64,000 bases of DNA, taken from assembly GCF_900106995.1 (NCBI RefSeq), contig NZ_FNOK01000011.1:124001-188000 (forward strand). Reading direction: 5' to 3'. The first letter of the stretch is position 1; every line of letters starts with the position of its first letter. The position numbers and the translations under genes were made by a program. Positions 19,918 to 28,896 of this stretch are shown here, piece by piece. The notes below the pieces were generated by a model. The model was not told the DNA's origin, did not search any database, and saw nothing but the letters and a program-made list of their open reading frames with translations. The DNA comes from Saccharopolyspora shandongensis. GTDB taxonomy: Bacteria; Actinomycetota; Actinomycetes; Mycobacteriales; Pseudonocardiaceae.

Positions 19918-21123
19918 TCAGAACGACGGGTAGTCCTGGGCCCAGGTCCGCTGCCAGGTCCGGCCCGGCAGTCCCACCCTGGACGCCACCACGTCGTCGA
20001 CCAACCGGTCGATCACATCCGCGAGCCCGAGCCCGTCCAACCAGTGGGCGGGCACCACGGCGTCCCCGCCCGCCGCCGCCAGCATCGCACCGGCGAGCGC
20101 GGTCGAGTCGGGAAGCAGTTGATTCGCCAGTCCGACAGCGGCTTCGAAATCGCCGAACCTGGCCTGCGCCACCGCGACCGCCACAGCCAGGGCGTTCGGC
20201 GCCGCGCCCGGTGCTGCGAGTTCCGCCAACCGCCCCGGCTCGGCCGCCCGACCGGCTTCGAGAGCGCGGCCGACGTTGCCCGGGGACGGCCACTTGACCA
20301 GCTCTTCGCGGACGATCTCGACCGCATCCCCGAAGTCCCCACCTGCGAGCAGCGTGCCGATGATCACGGCGAAAGCTCCCGCGCTCAGGTAGGCGTCCGG
20401 GTGGCCGTGGGTCAGCAGCGCGTTCGCCGCCGCCTGCGCGAAGACTTCCTCCGGATCGTCGGCCCAGGTCGCCAGGCCGATCGTGCGCAGGATCGCCGAC
20501 GGGGTGCGTGCGTCATTGATCGGGCGGCGGAAGGACCCGAACGCCTGCCGCTCGGCGAACTTCGCGAGCGCGGCATCGCAGACTTCGTCCCGGTCGATGT
20601 GCTCGAACATCCGGGAATCCCCGATCAGCCACCCAGTGGGCTCCGGAAGCTCCTCGCGGTACGCCCCTGAGATGACCTCGGGCCAGGGCGTTCCCTGGGC
20701 GTGCCGCCAGCGCAGCAGGCCGAAAAGCGCGGTATTGCTGGGGCTCACTGCCCCGTCGATCCGGTAGAACGTCTCCGCGCGCACCAGCGAGTCGAGGCCG
20801 AACAACATCATCTGCCCTGCGGCGGAAAGCCCCGATCCGCCGCCGGCGACCTGGTCGGCGACGGCAGCGGCCCGCACGGCGGCGCCGAAGTTCGAACGGA
20901 TCCCGTGGATCAGCGCGATGTCGTCGACAGCCGGCTTCGGACCGCGCTGCCCACGGCAGAACTCGTCGCTGCTCCGCCCGAACGCGCGGCGGAGAACCGC
21001 AACATCCCAGCTGTTCCGGCGGTTCCCGGACCGCCACACCACATCAGAAGTGTCCGCCGAGCGGAGCCGGTCCGCCATCAGCTGCTCGTCACGGGACAGG
21101 GACTGCTCCATTCCCATGGTCAT
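19918..21123 (-). CDS. degenerate ARH-fold protein directly after the toxin
   Basis: This single-domain, 401-residue protein is recognisable as ARH-derived from its order of motifs: AAGQMMLFGLDSLVRAETF aligns with the DDTQMMLFT helix, INDARTPSAILRTIG with INDSKGCGGVMRAAP, and HGHPDAYLSAGAFAVIIG with HSHPSGYLSAG. All metal-binding Asp are missing, and GDALG is not visible. The C-terminus (TWAQDYPSF) parallels the RRYPAW ends of its neighbours. Its ATG overlaps the toxin stop by four bases, the classic position and coupling of a cognate immunity gene. I infer a non-catalytic inhibitor that binds the toxin; there is no experimental support. Confidence 0.7.
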   Translation of the reverse strand: MTMGMEQSLSRDEQLMADRLRSADTSDVVWRSGNRRNSWDVAVLRRAFGRSSDEFCRGQRGPKPAVDDIALIHGIRSNFGAAVRAAAVADQVAGGGSGLSAAGQMMLFGLDSLVRAETFYRIDGAVSPSNTALFGLLRWRHAQGTPWPEVISGAYREELPEPTGWLIGDSRMFEHIDRDEVCDAALAKFAERQAFGSFRRPINDARTPSAILRTIGLATWADDPEEVFAQAAANALLTHGHPDAYLSAGAFAVIIGTLLAGGDFGDAVEIVREELVKWPSPGNVGRALEAGRAAEPGRLAELAAPGAAPNALAVAVAVAQARFGDFEAAVGLANQLLPDSTALAGAMLAAAGGDAVVPAHWLDGLGLADVIDRLVDDVVASRVGLPGRTWQRTWAQDYPSF

Positions 21124-24100
21124 CGTCGCGCTCTCCTGCCACCCAGCATGTCGTCAGTAATCGGGATCGGCTCCCCGTCATCGCCCCGGAAGAACAGGCG
21201 CGGGCCGATATCGTCGAGCATCTCCTGGGTGATCTCGGATGACGGAACCTCCTCTGCCCTGACGACGAGGACCTTCTCCAGCTTGCCGTCGACCATTTCC
21301 TCCACGACCTCTGCTTCCAGAGTGCGGAAGTAAGACCGGCCGTGGAACAGGAACTCCGATTCGCCCCTGTTACCGGACAGGAAGTCGATGTCCACCGACG
21401 ACTTCGAGTAGACCTCCATGCGGATCAGAGGCTTGCCACTCAACGGCTCGTACGAGAACTTCGGGTCGCTGGAGCTGGAGAACGCTTGTTCCACGGCGAC
21501 CTTGCCAGGCGCGTAGCGCTGCACGTGATCCTCGAACGTGCCCTCGCTGCGCCCGCCGATATTCCGCCTGACCCACCCCTCATGGCTGGGCAGTCGGTTC
21601 AAGGCGGACGTCAGGCACCTGGCAAACGGCTCCTTGTCGTAAATCCCGCCAAGGGCGCCCCCGAGCTCCTTCTCCCTCAGCCAGTTGTTCAGGCCCCTAT
21701 AGCCGTTCTCGCTGTACACGCGAATGGCCATGAGTTCCTCATCGGTGATCTCGTGGACCTCCGGGTACTCGGCACGCGGGTACTTCTCCTCCAACGCGGC
21801 CCGCATCTTCGGCAGAACCGCCTCGTAGGCTTCCTTCCGCGTATTGGGGGAGAAACTGGGGAAAGCGTCGTGGAACCTCTGACGGTCCTGCTCGGAAACC
21901 CGATAGTCCGGGTCGTCGAGGTAGTTCTGCGCGAGCGCATCGCGGTTGTAGTCGACCGCGGCCCGGACGTCGCTTGGAAGCTCATTCCCAGGCTGCTCGA
22001 GACCGTCGTGGTGCTGGACGTCCGGTTCGACGTCGGCGTGCGGGACGTCGGTGTCCCAGTCGACGTCCGAATCGGATCCGCCCAGTAGGGACCGAATCCG
22101 CTCGCTCGAGGACATCTCGTCAGCTGCCGAGGACGTGGTCCCCGACGACTTCGACGGCGGGTCGAACGGGCTCCAATCGTCCGCGTCCTGCTTCGGCGCA
22201 TCCGCCTCGGAGTGCCCCGGCGAGGTCGGGTCCGGCTTCGGATCGAACGGAGTCCAATCGTCCGCGTCATGCTTCGGCGCTTCCGGCTCGGAGTGCGCCG
22301 GCGCGGCCGGGTCCGGCTTCGGGTCGAACGGGCTCCAGTCATCCGCGTCATGCTTGGGCGCATTCGTCGTGGCATCCGTTGCGGCAGGCGCTTCGGTTTC
22401 CACGTCTTCGTGCTTCTTGGGCGGGCTGGTCGGCTCCGACGGTTCGAAGTCGTTCCGCCACGTCGGCGAGTCCGCTGCCGGGGTTTCGGGCGCGTTCGAC
22501 CGCTCGGGTTCGAAGTCGTTCCGCCAGCTCCCGGCTTGCTGGTCGGTTCGCGGCGCGGTCGTGTCCGTCGGTTTGCCCGGCTCCGGGGCGTGCGGCGGCG
22601 CATCGGCCGGCTTCTGCCCGGGGCCGTTGGTCTCGGCAGGTGGTGCATCCGCGCGATGGCCGGCGGGCGACTGGGGCGAAGTGCCCTGGCCTTGTGCGGA
22701 ATCCGGTCGGCGTGGGGCTTCCGGTGACTGCGGTTGCCGGGGGCCGTTGACGTCTGCCAGCGGTTGGGCAGGACGCGAACTGCCAGGGGTCTGCGGTTGG
22801 CCGCCGGCGTCGGTGGATGGCGCCCTGGTTTGGGGCGACGGCCCGTCCATGCGGGGGCCGCGGACATCCACCGGCGGTGCCGGCTGGTTCGGAGCCGCAG
22901 GCGCTGGGCGCGGGCCGCTGACGTCCGCAGGCTGCGGTGCCGCCGGACGCGCAGGTGGCGGCGCGGGCTGCTGAGGCGCACTCGGCTGCCGACTTGCCGG
23001 GAACTGCGGCGCCTGGCGTTGCGGGCCAGTGGCGGGTTGTGCTCCTGCTGCAGGTTGGTTGGGCTGCTGGGGCGCTTGCTGCGCATTCGCGGCGGGCGCC
23101 GGTTGACGCATCCCCTGCTGCGGCGCGCCGACCACTGGACCCTGCTGCTGACGCGCAGCAGGGGGTGGCTGTTGCCCGAATTGCTGCGGATTCGCAGCCA
23201 GCGGTTGTTGCGGTTGCTGCGGAGGTTGTGCCGGTTGCTGCTGCATTGGTTGCGGCCGCTGACCGGTATTCGGTGCCGCAGGCGGTTGCTGACCCGCGTT
23301 CGGGGGTGCGGGTTGCTGCCAGGTGCGCGGAGCGGCTGGTTGCTGCGGCGGCTGACCCGCGTTCGGGGCAGGCTGCTGCTGGTAGTTCGGCTGCTGCGGA
23401 GCCTGCTGCTGCATCGGCTGCTGGTACGGCGATTGCTGAGATGCAACCGGGTGCTGTCCGGCCTGCTGGTGCGACCCGTACCCGGACTGCGCCGTCATCT
23501 GCTGCGGCGCAGCTGGTCGCGGCTGCTGGGCCTGACCCGCGTTCGGCGCCGACTGGTGTCCCGGTCCTGCCTGCGGCGAACCGGCGTGGGGCATCTGCTG
23601 CGGTGGGTTGTTCGAGACGAACTGGCCCGTGTTCCGGTCGACGTAGCCCGTGGGTTCCCACTGGTGGGTTTGCGGGTTGTACCGGCCCAGGTCGTGGTAG
23701 CCGTTGGCGTCGCGGTGGACCGGGACCCAGCGGCCGAACTCGTCGGTGCGGCCGTGCGGTACCCATCCGCCGCTCTGGTCGTAGTGCCCGTTGGGGGCCA
23801 GTTGGCCGTTGGCGTCCAGGTGTCCCGGCACCCAGCGGTTGAGGTTGTCGACCTGCCCGTGCGGAATCCACTTGCCGTGCACGTCGAACTCGCCGTGCGG
23901 CACGAACTCACCGGTCGGCGAGAGGTGCCCGGGGATCGGCTCGTTGTACGCGTCGGGCCGCGAATGCCAACCGCTCCAGGCGGGTCCGCCCGGGTGCTGG
24001 AACTCCTTCGGCGGCTGGTCGCCGTAGCCGCGCTGGTGGGCTGCGTCGGCTTGGTGGCCGAAGCGGGTCCACTCCGGTTCGTGGCCCGGGGGGAACGGGC

Positions 24101-27100
24101 TGTCGTGGACCGCTTTGGTTCCGTCCGGGCTGAAGCTGACCCATTGGCCCGGCTCGTCGAAGCGCGGTTGCGGCGTGCCCGAGGCGTCCACGTCGAAGTC
24201 CGCGCGGCTGCCGCTGGCGTACAAGTTGCCGAAGTTGTCGACCCAGGCGTCCTTGTTGGGCGCCAGGACCTCCACGCCGAGTTCCTTCGACAGCTGCTGG
24301 GCGAAGTTCGGGGAGCCGTCCGGCAGGTCGGCGCCGGTTTGGCAGGACAGCAGGCGCACCGGCTCGCCGTGCTTGTACCCCGGCGCGCCCTTGATGATCT
24401 CGGCCAGCTCCTTGGCCGAGAGCTCCTTGCCGTTGAAGTACACGCCGTTCGGGCTGCCGTGGACCTCGACCGTGAAGCGCTTCGGGTCAACCGACGGCCG
24501 GGGCATGCGCTGTGCGGCATTCGCCGGGTTGGAGTTGGAGCGCGGGAGGTCCTGGATCATCGAGAGCCCGGAATCCGTGTTGCGGATCCCGAGCCCCCTT
24601 CCGCCGAGCTTCTCGCGCAGCTCGGCGGAGATGTCCAGCGGCTCGCCCCGGCCGACCCTGTCGTTCCAGCGGTGCTCGAACGGGTTCTCCGGCGGCTTCT
24701 CGGCCGCCATGGACTCCGAAGTGGAGCGCGGCGGCGCGTCGGGGGCCGGTTCCGGGGCGTGCGGGGCGTCCGGCTTGTGGTAGCCGAGGGACTCGGCGCG
24801 GATCCGGGCGTCCTCGACCATCCGCTGCTGCCAGCCGGGGCCCCAGTGGCGGACGCCTTCGCCCTTGACGTGCGCGAAGTCCCCGTGCTTCACGTCCGCG
24901 TACGGATAGCGATCGGCGTCGGCGTGCCGGGCCGCATGCGGGCGGCTCGGCTGCGGCGCGTGGGGTGCGTCCGCTCGCGGGCCGTCGATGCGGGGCGCGT
25001 CCGGGCGCGGCGCGTCCGGGTGGCCCTGCGGGCGCGGAGCCTCCGGATCGTTCAGGCGGGACGGGGTTTCCGGCTGCCGCTGGCGCGGCATCTCCGGGCT
25101 GCCGTCCGTCCGTCCACTGCGGACGGATCCGTCCGGGCCGCCGGGTCGCGACGGGCCGTCGGGGCGGGCCGGAGCATCCGGGCGCGCAGGACCGTTGGGG
25201 CGGGACGGGGCGTCTGGCCGGACCGAGCCATCGGGCCGCACCGGACCGCTCGGGCGCGCCGGGGTGTCAGGGCGCGCCGAGCCGTTTGGAGCGTCAGGGC
25301 GCACCGGACCGTTCGGGGCGTCCGGGCGGGACGGGGCGTCGGGGCGCGGTGCACCTTGGGGACCGGTCGGACCGTTGGGCCTGGCCGGGGCATTCGGGCC
25401 GTCCGGACCGTTCGGCCTGGCCGGGACATCCGGGTGTGCCGATCCGCCGGGACCGTTCGGGCGCATCGGGGCATCGGGCCGTGCCGGACCGTTCGGGCTC
25501 GGGGCATCCGCGCGCGCTGGGCCGTTGGGGTGGCCAGGACCGTTCGCGTGCGCCGGACCGTTGGGACGGCCAGGCCCATGCCCCGGGCCTCCCGGCCCAC
25601 CGGGCCGGACCGGCCCGTTCGGGCCTGCCGGCTTCGCCGGGCCGTCGGCCCGCGGCGCCCCTGCGGGGCTTCCCGGCTGCGCCGGGCGCTGACCGGCTCC
25701 GCCGGGGCGGTGCGGTGCGTCCGGCTGCGCCGGTCCGCTCCTCGCCGGGGTGCCCTCCGGGCCGCGTGGCCGCGGCGCCTCGGGGCCGCGTCCGCTGGGC
25801 ATGCTTCGCCCGGCTGCGCCGGGGCTTCCGGGTGTGCCCGTCCAGCCGCCGCCCGAGCCCGGGCGGCTCCCGCCCGGTGCGGACGACGGTGCGCCGCCCG
25901 ATGCTCCTGCGGCCGGGCCACCTGCGGCTCCGCCTCCGGTGGCGGGCTGGTCCGGTCGTGCCGAGGGCGCGTTGGGCGGCGGTGCGGCGACGCCCATGTC
26001 CGCCGGTCGTTCCGGCGCGCTCACGCTCGCGGTCGAGGTGTGCGCCGGGGTCGACGGCGGGCGGTTCGCGACGTCCGGGCCGAAGCCGCTCCCGGTCTGG
26101 GCCGGGCCGCCACCGGCATGAGCCGGACCGCCGCCCGAGCCACCGCCGACGTGCCCCGGGCCACCGCCGGAACCTCCGCCGACGTGCGGCGATCCGCCGC
26201 CCGAGCCGAAGTTCGCGGCCGAGCCGCTCCCGCCGGTCGCCGATCCTCCGCCGGAGTGCGAACCCGAACCCGGACCGCCGTCCGGAGCCGATGCGGCACG
26301 CGGACCGCTTTCCGGGGCCGCGGACCGCGCGTCCGCGGCGCCGTGGCCGCTCGATCCGGAGTCCATTGAGGACGCGCTTCGCGGCGAATCGGCCGGCCCG
26401 CCGGAGCCCGCGTCCGCGCTGCGACCGGACGATTCCGGCCCGTGCGAACCCGAATCGACACCACCGCGTGGCGCATCCGAACCGCTCGGTGCACCGGAGG
26501 AACCGGTACCGCCGTGGGAACCGCCGGCATCCGGCGACGAACCGGGACCGCCGTGCGAACCCGAACCGGCCGACGAGGAACCGGGACCATCGGGTGAAGA
26601 ACTAGGCGAGCCGGAACCGTCAGGCGACGAACCGGAACCGCCGTGGGAACCCGAGCCGGGCGAGGAGCCCTGCGAATCCGGACCGCCCGACGAGGAACTT
26701 CCGCCGTGCGAACCGCCTGCATCCGGCGACGAACCCGAACCGCCGTGCGGACCCGTGCCGGGAGAATCGGACCCGCCACCCGTCGACGTGGAGCCGGAAC
26801 CGCTCGTGCCGCCGCCCGCGGGGCTCGAGGTCGTGCCGCCGCCCGATCCCGATCCGCCGCCCGGACCCGGCCTCTCGCCCGAGGAACCGGAGCCGCTGCC
26901 GGACGAGCCCGATCCCGTTCCGCTGCCCGAAGAACTCGACCCGGTCCCGGACGAGCCGCTCTCGCCGTCGCCGTCCGAGCCGCCGCCCGGTGCGTCCGGG
27001 CCGCCGAACTTGGCGTTGTGCTTGCCGACGACGTCCGTGCCGAAGACGTCGTCGACCTTCTTCCAGGTCTTCTCCGCCAGCTTGTCGCCCAGCTTGCCCG

Positions 27101-27959
27101 CGACGTCCAGCTTGTCCGCGACCTTGCCGACGTTGGTCGCCACTGTCTTCACGCCGTCGGCCGCTCGTTTCCCCAGCTTGCCGAGGGCCTTCATGATGTC
27201 GCCGAAGACCTCGACCAGCTTGGCCAGCTTCGGCGCCACGTTGCTGATCGTCTTGATCAGCTTGGTGACGATCTTGGTGATCTTGCCGACCGTTCTGGCG
27301 ATGAACGAGACCGCCTGCGGCACCACCCAGGCCAGCGAGACGCCCGGCGGGGCCAGCGCTTCCAGCGCGTAGGTGATCAGCCGGGAGATGCAGTCGGCGA
27401 CCAGGTCGCGGACGAATTCGCGGACGAACGAGACGACCTCGCCCATCACCGTGACCACGGTGCTGATCGTGTTGGCGAGTTCCGCGGCGCCGGCGAGTGC
27501 CTCGCCCTTCTCGCCCGCCTGCTGGCGGTAGGCGTCGCCGGCCGCGCCGGACCACTGCGCGGTGTCGGCCTTGACCGCGTCGTTGTACTGGGTGGCGGCC
27601 TCGCCCACCGCCTTGGAGACGTTGGCCCAGGTCTCGCCGTACGCCTTGACGCCGTCCGGGTCGCCGGCGAACCAGTCCAGCGCCTCCTTGAGCGGCTCGA
27701 CGTGCTCGATCAGCCACGACAGGCCGTAGGACAGCAGGGTGCCGATCGGGTCGGTGGCGATGCTGACGACTTCCAGCGCCAGCCCGCCGTAGGCCAGCCC
27801 GCTCTCGACCCAGCTCGAACCGTCGTTCAGCGACGAGACGTCGTTGATGGACTCGGCGATGCCGATCCCGGTGCCCCACCCGGCGTCGCCGGTGCCCGCG
27901 GTGAGCGGGCCGGGTCCGTCCGGATTCTCCTTCTGCTGCGCGACGAGCGGGTTGCTCAT
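21120..27959 (-). CDS. polymorphic toxin with C-terminal ADP-ribosyltransferase
   Basis: 2279 residues. Residues 1-310 are helical and WXG-like (W136-S-G138), with hydrophobic helices at about 160-260, as in type VII effectors. Then come a Gly/Ser-rich stretch (~320-640), a collagen-like Pro/Gly/Asp stretch (~700-960), a possible clan CD cysteine protease module with VEVHG (H1167) and RLLSC (C1206), ~12-residue tandem repeats (1342-1454, unit like PHGEFDVHGKWI), a Gln/Pro-rich stretch, and three 27-residue repeats with DADDWSPFD. The C-terminal ~250 residues are an R-S-E ADP-ribosyltransferase: VRRNIGG (R2131/2132), AFSSSS (2159-2164) and GESEF (E2200-x-E2202). The ExE form predicts arginine modification. 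The ATG at 27959 overlaps the EspC-like gene by four bases. ARH immunity candidates follow. Delivery by a type VII-like system is inferred; no secretion core genes are in the window. Confidence 0.85.
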   Translation of the reverse strand: MSNPLVAQQKENPDGPGPLTAGTGDAGWGTGIGIAESINDVSSLNDGSSWVESGLAYGGLALEVVSIATDPIGTLLSYGLSWLIEHVEPLKEALDWFAGDPDGVKAYGETWANVSKAVGEAATQYNDAVKADTAQWSGAAGDAYRQQAGEKGEALAGAAELANTISTVVTVMGEVVSFVREFVRDLVADCISRLITYALEALAPPGVSLAWVVPQAVSFIARTVGKITKIVTKLIKTISNVAPKLAKLVEVFGDIMKALGKLGKRAADGVKTVATNVGKVADKLDVAGKLGDKLAEKTWKKVDDVFGTDVVGKHNAKFGGPDAPGGGSDGDGESGSSGTGSSSSGSGTGSGSSGSGSGSSGERPGPGGGSGSGGGTTSSPAGGGTSGSGSTSTGGGSDSPGTGPHGGSGSSPDAGGSHGGSSSSGGPDSQGSSPGSGSHGGSGSSPDGSGSPSSSPDGPGSSSAGSGSHGGPGSSPDAGGSHGGTGSSGAPSGSDAPRGGVDSGSHGPESSGRSADAGSGGPADSPRSASSMDSGSSGHGAADARSAAPESGPRAASAPDGGPGSGSHSGGGSATGGSGSAANFGSGGGSPHVGGGSGGGPGHVGGGSGGGPAHAGGGPAQTGSGFGPDVANRPPSTPAHTSTASVSAPERPADMGVAAPPPNAPSARPDQPATGGGAAGGPAAGASGGAPSSAPGGSRPGSGGGWTGTPGSPGAAGRSMPSGRGPEAPRPRGPEGTPARSGPAQPDAPHRPGGAGQRPAQPGSPAGAPRADGPAKPAGPNGPVRPGGPGGPGHGPGRPNGPAHANGPGHPNGPARADAPSPNGPARPDAPMRPNGPGGSAHPDVPARPNGPDGPNAPARPNGPTGPQGAPRPDAPSRPDAPNGPVRPDAPNGSARPDTPARPSGPVRPDGSVRPDAPSRPNGPARPDAPARPDGPSRPGGPDGSVRSGRTDGSPEMPRQRQPETPSRLNDPEAPRPQGHPDAPRPDAPRIDGPRADAPHAPQPSRPHAARHADADRYPYADVKHGDFAHVKGEGVRHWGPGWQQRMVEDARIRAESLGYHKPDAPHAPEPAPDAPPRSTSESMAAEKPPENPFEHRWNDRVGRGEPLDISAELREKLGGRGLGIRNTDSGLSMIQDLPRSNSNPANAAQRMPRPSVDPKRFTVEVHGSPNGVYFNGKELSAKELAEIIKGAPGYKHGEPVRLLSCQTGADLPDGSPNFAQQLSKELGVEVLAPNKDAWVDNFGNLYASGSRADFDVDASGTPQPRFDEPGQWVSFSPDGTKAVHDSPFPPGHEPEWTRFGHQADAAHQRGYGDQPPKEFQHPGGPAWSGWHSRPDAYNEPIPGHLSPTGEFVPHGEFDVHGKWIPHGQVDNLNRWVPGHLDANGQLAPNGHYDQSGGWVPHGRTDEFGRWVPVHRDANGYHDLGRYNPQTHQWEPTGYVDRNTGQFVSNNPPQQMPHAGSPQAGPGHQSAPNAGQAQQPRPAAPQQMTAQSGYGSHQQAGQHPVASQQSPYQQPMQQQAPQQPNYQQQPAPNAGQPPQQPAAPRTWQQPAPPNAGQQPPAAPNTGQRPQPMQQQPAQPPQQPQQPLAANPQQFGQQPPPAARQQQGPVVGAPQQGMRQPAPAANAQQAPQQPNQPAAGAQPATGPQRQAPQFPASRQPSAPQQPAPPPARPAAPQPADVSGPRPAPAAPNQPAPPVDVRGPRMDGPSPQTRAPSTDAGGQPQTPGSSRPAQPLADVNGPRQPQSPEAPRRPDSAQGQGTSPQSPAGHRADAPPAETNGPGQKPADAPPHAPEPGKPTDTTAPRTDQQAGSWRNDFEPERSNAPETPAADSPTWRNDFEPSEPTSPPKKHEDVETEAPAATDATTNAPKHDADDWSPFDPKPDPAAPAHSEPEAPKHDADDWTPFDPKPDPTSPGHSEADAPKQDADDWSPFDPPSKSSGTTSSAADEMSSSERIRSLLGGSDSDVDWDTDVPHADVEPDVQHHDGLEQPGNELPSDVRAAVDYNRDALAQNYLDDPDYRVSEQDRQRFHDAFPSFSPNTRKEAYEAVLPKMRAALEEKYPRAEYPEVHEITDEELMAIRVYSENGYRGLNNWLREKELGGALGGIYDKEPFARCLTSALNRLPSHEGWVRRNIGGRSEGTFEDHVQRYAPGKVAVEQAFSSSSDPKFSYEPLSGKPLIRMEVYSKSSVDIDFLSGNRGESEFLFHGRSYFRTLEAEVVEEMVDGKLEKVLVVRAEEVPSSEITQEMLDDIGPRLFFRGDDGEPIPITDDMLGGRRARR
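22162..22365 (-). repeat. 81-bp tandem repeats inside the toxin gene
   Basis: The sequence TCGAACGG followed by the DDW-coding segment recurs at 22162, 22243 and 22324, an exact 81-bp period (27 codons). Each unit encodes DADDW(S/T)PFDP and a Pro/Glu-rich tail. A related WRNDFEP motif occurs twice just upstream in the protein. They lie in the linker before the ADP-ribosyltransferase. Confidence 0.8.
23600..23936 (-). repeat. about nine 12-residue repeats inside the toxin
   Basis: The encoded protein repeats a unit of about 12 residues with the consensus PHGxxDxxGxWV: PGHLSPTGEFV, PHGEFDVHGKWI, PHGQVDNLNRWV, PGHLDANGQLA, PNGHYDQSGGWV, PHGRTDEFGRWV and later variants. Such short Gly/aromatic repeats often form beta-solenoid or choline-binding-like stalks; that reading is inference. 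Confidence 0.75.
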
Positions 27960-28264
27960 ACCTCGACCCCGCCGATCACGCCGCTGCCCGTGTCGTCGGC
28001 GGCCTGGTATTCCTCGGCGGCGCCGCGCACGTTCTCGGCGACCTCCTGCATCGCCTCGACGGCCTTCTGCAGCGTCTCGACGCCGTGCTGCTCCACCGGG
28101 TCGAGCATCCAGGCGAAGGGACGGCAGAGGATCCCGTACGCGTCGTTGTCCAGCGAAACCTGCTGCGACGCGTCGACGGCGACGTTCAGCTGATCCACCA
28201 CACCATCCACTTTGGACGCATGGGTGCGCAGGTTCTCAATGACGACGTTCATCTCGTCCGGCAT
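27956..28264 (-). CDS. EspC-like small secretion-associated protein
   Basis: The protein has 102 residues, two predicted helices, a hinge (DAYGILCRPFAWMLDPVEQHG) and a C-terminal helix ending AAEEYQAADD, which fits the Yxxx[D/E] export signal of type VII substrates. It resembles the EspC family of ESX-1-associated proteins. Start ATG at 28264; an in-frame Met at codon 5 is possible. The stop overlaps the toxin start by four bases. It probably pairs with the N-terminal domain of the large toxin for export. Confidence 0.75.
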   Translation of the reverse strand: MPDEMNVVIENLRTHASKVDGVVDQLNVAVDASQQVSLDNDAYGILCRPFAWMLDPVEQHGVETLQKAVEAMQEVAENVRGAAEEYQAADDTGSGVIGGVEV

Positions 28265-28296
28265 CGCAAAAGGTCCCTCGGGTCAGCTCGGCAGGA

Positions 28297-28896
28297 TCAG
28301 CGCAGGAAGGAGCCGCCGCCGAAGTCGTCGTCGTCGAAGTCGTCCGGACGACGACGCGACGGCGGCTGCTGCGGCGGGGCGGCCGGGCGCTGGGGCGGCG
28401 CAGGCGGGGCCGAGGGCTGGCTCCGCTGCTGCGGCTCCTCGTAGTCGTCCTCGACGCCGTACCGCAACTCCTGCAGGCCGGAACCCGGCTTCTGCGGCTC
28501 TTCCTCGTCCTCCGGCATCTCCGGGAAGTACTTGCGGGCCTGGCCCAGCACGTGCTGCGCGGCGGAATCCTCCAGCCCGACCGTGCCCGCCACGGCCTGC
28601 TGCATGAGTTCGGGAACCTTCGCCTGCGCGGTCTGCACGGCGCGCATGATCTCGGCGGCGAGCTTCGGCATCGGGCGGTTGCTGGCGTTCTCGGAGAGCT
28701 GCAGGTTCTGCAGGATGCCGGCGGAGTTCACCGTCACCTGGATCGCGCCGTCCCGGGAGGTCTCCGTCACCGAGATCTGCTCGATCTCCTGCTGCATCCG
28801 GCCGAACTTCTCGGCCTTCTCGGTCGCCCGCTCCTGCCACTCGCGAACCATCCGCTCGGTCGCGCCGATGTCGCGTCCGAAGTCGTCCTCAGGCAC
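28297..28896 (-). CDS. YbaB/EbfC-family protein, first gene of the toxin operon
   Basis: 199 residues. An N-terminal coiled helix (ATERMVREWQERATEKAEKF) is followed by the YbaB beta core (SRDGAIQVTVNSAGILQNLQL) and a second helix, then a Pro/Gln-rich tail ending in acidic and DDDFGGGSF residues. YbaB/EbfC proteins are nucleoid-associated DNA binders. In actinobacteria, YbaB-like genes often precede EspC/WXG100-type genes, as seen here twice. Start is GTG at 28896. The gap to the EspC-like gene is 32 bases, so it heads the operon. A chaperone role in secretion is possible. Confidence 0.8.
   Translation of the reverse strand: MPEDDFGRDIGATERMVREWQERATEKAEKFGRMQQEIEQISVTETSRDGAIQVTVNSAGILQNLQLSENASNRPMPKLAAEIMRAVQTAQAKVPELMQQAVAGTVGLEDSAAQHVLGQARKYFPEMPEDEEEPQKPGSGLQELRYGVEDDYEEPQQRSQPSAPPAPPQRPAAPPQQPPSRRRPDDFDDDDFGGGSFLR

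Noticed and set aside
22734..26369. 1211-codon frame opposite the toxin linkers
   Set aside because: Arg/Ala/Gly low complexity caused by the Pro/Gly and Gln-rich repeats on the minus strand.
25100..27000. CRISPR-like or satellite repeat array
   Set aside because: The repetitive DNA encodes Gly/Ser and Pro/Gly/Asp protein repeats in one frame; no constant repeat-spacer units.
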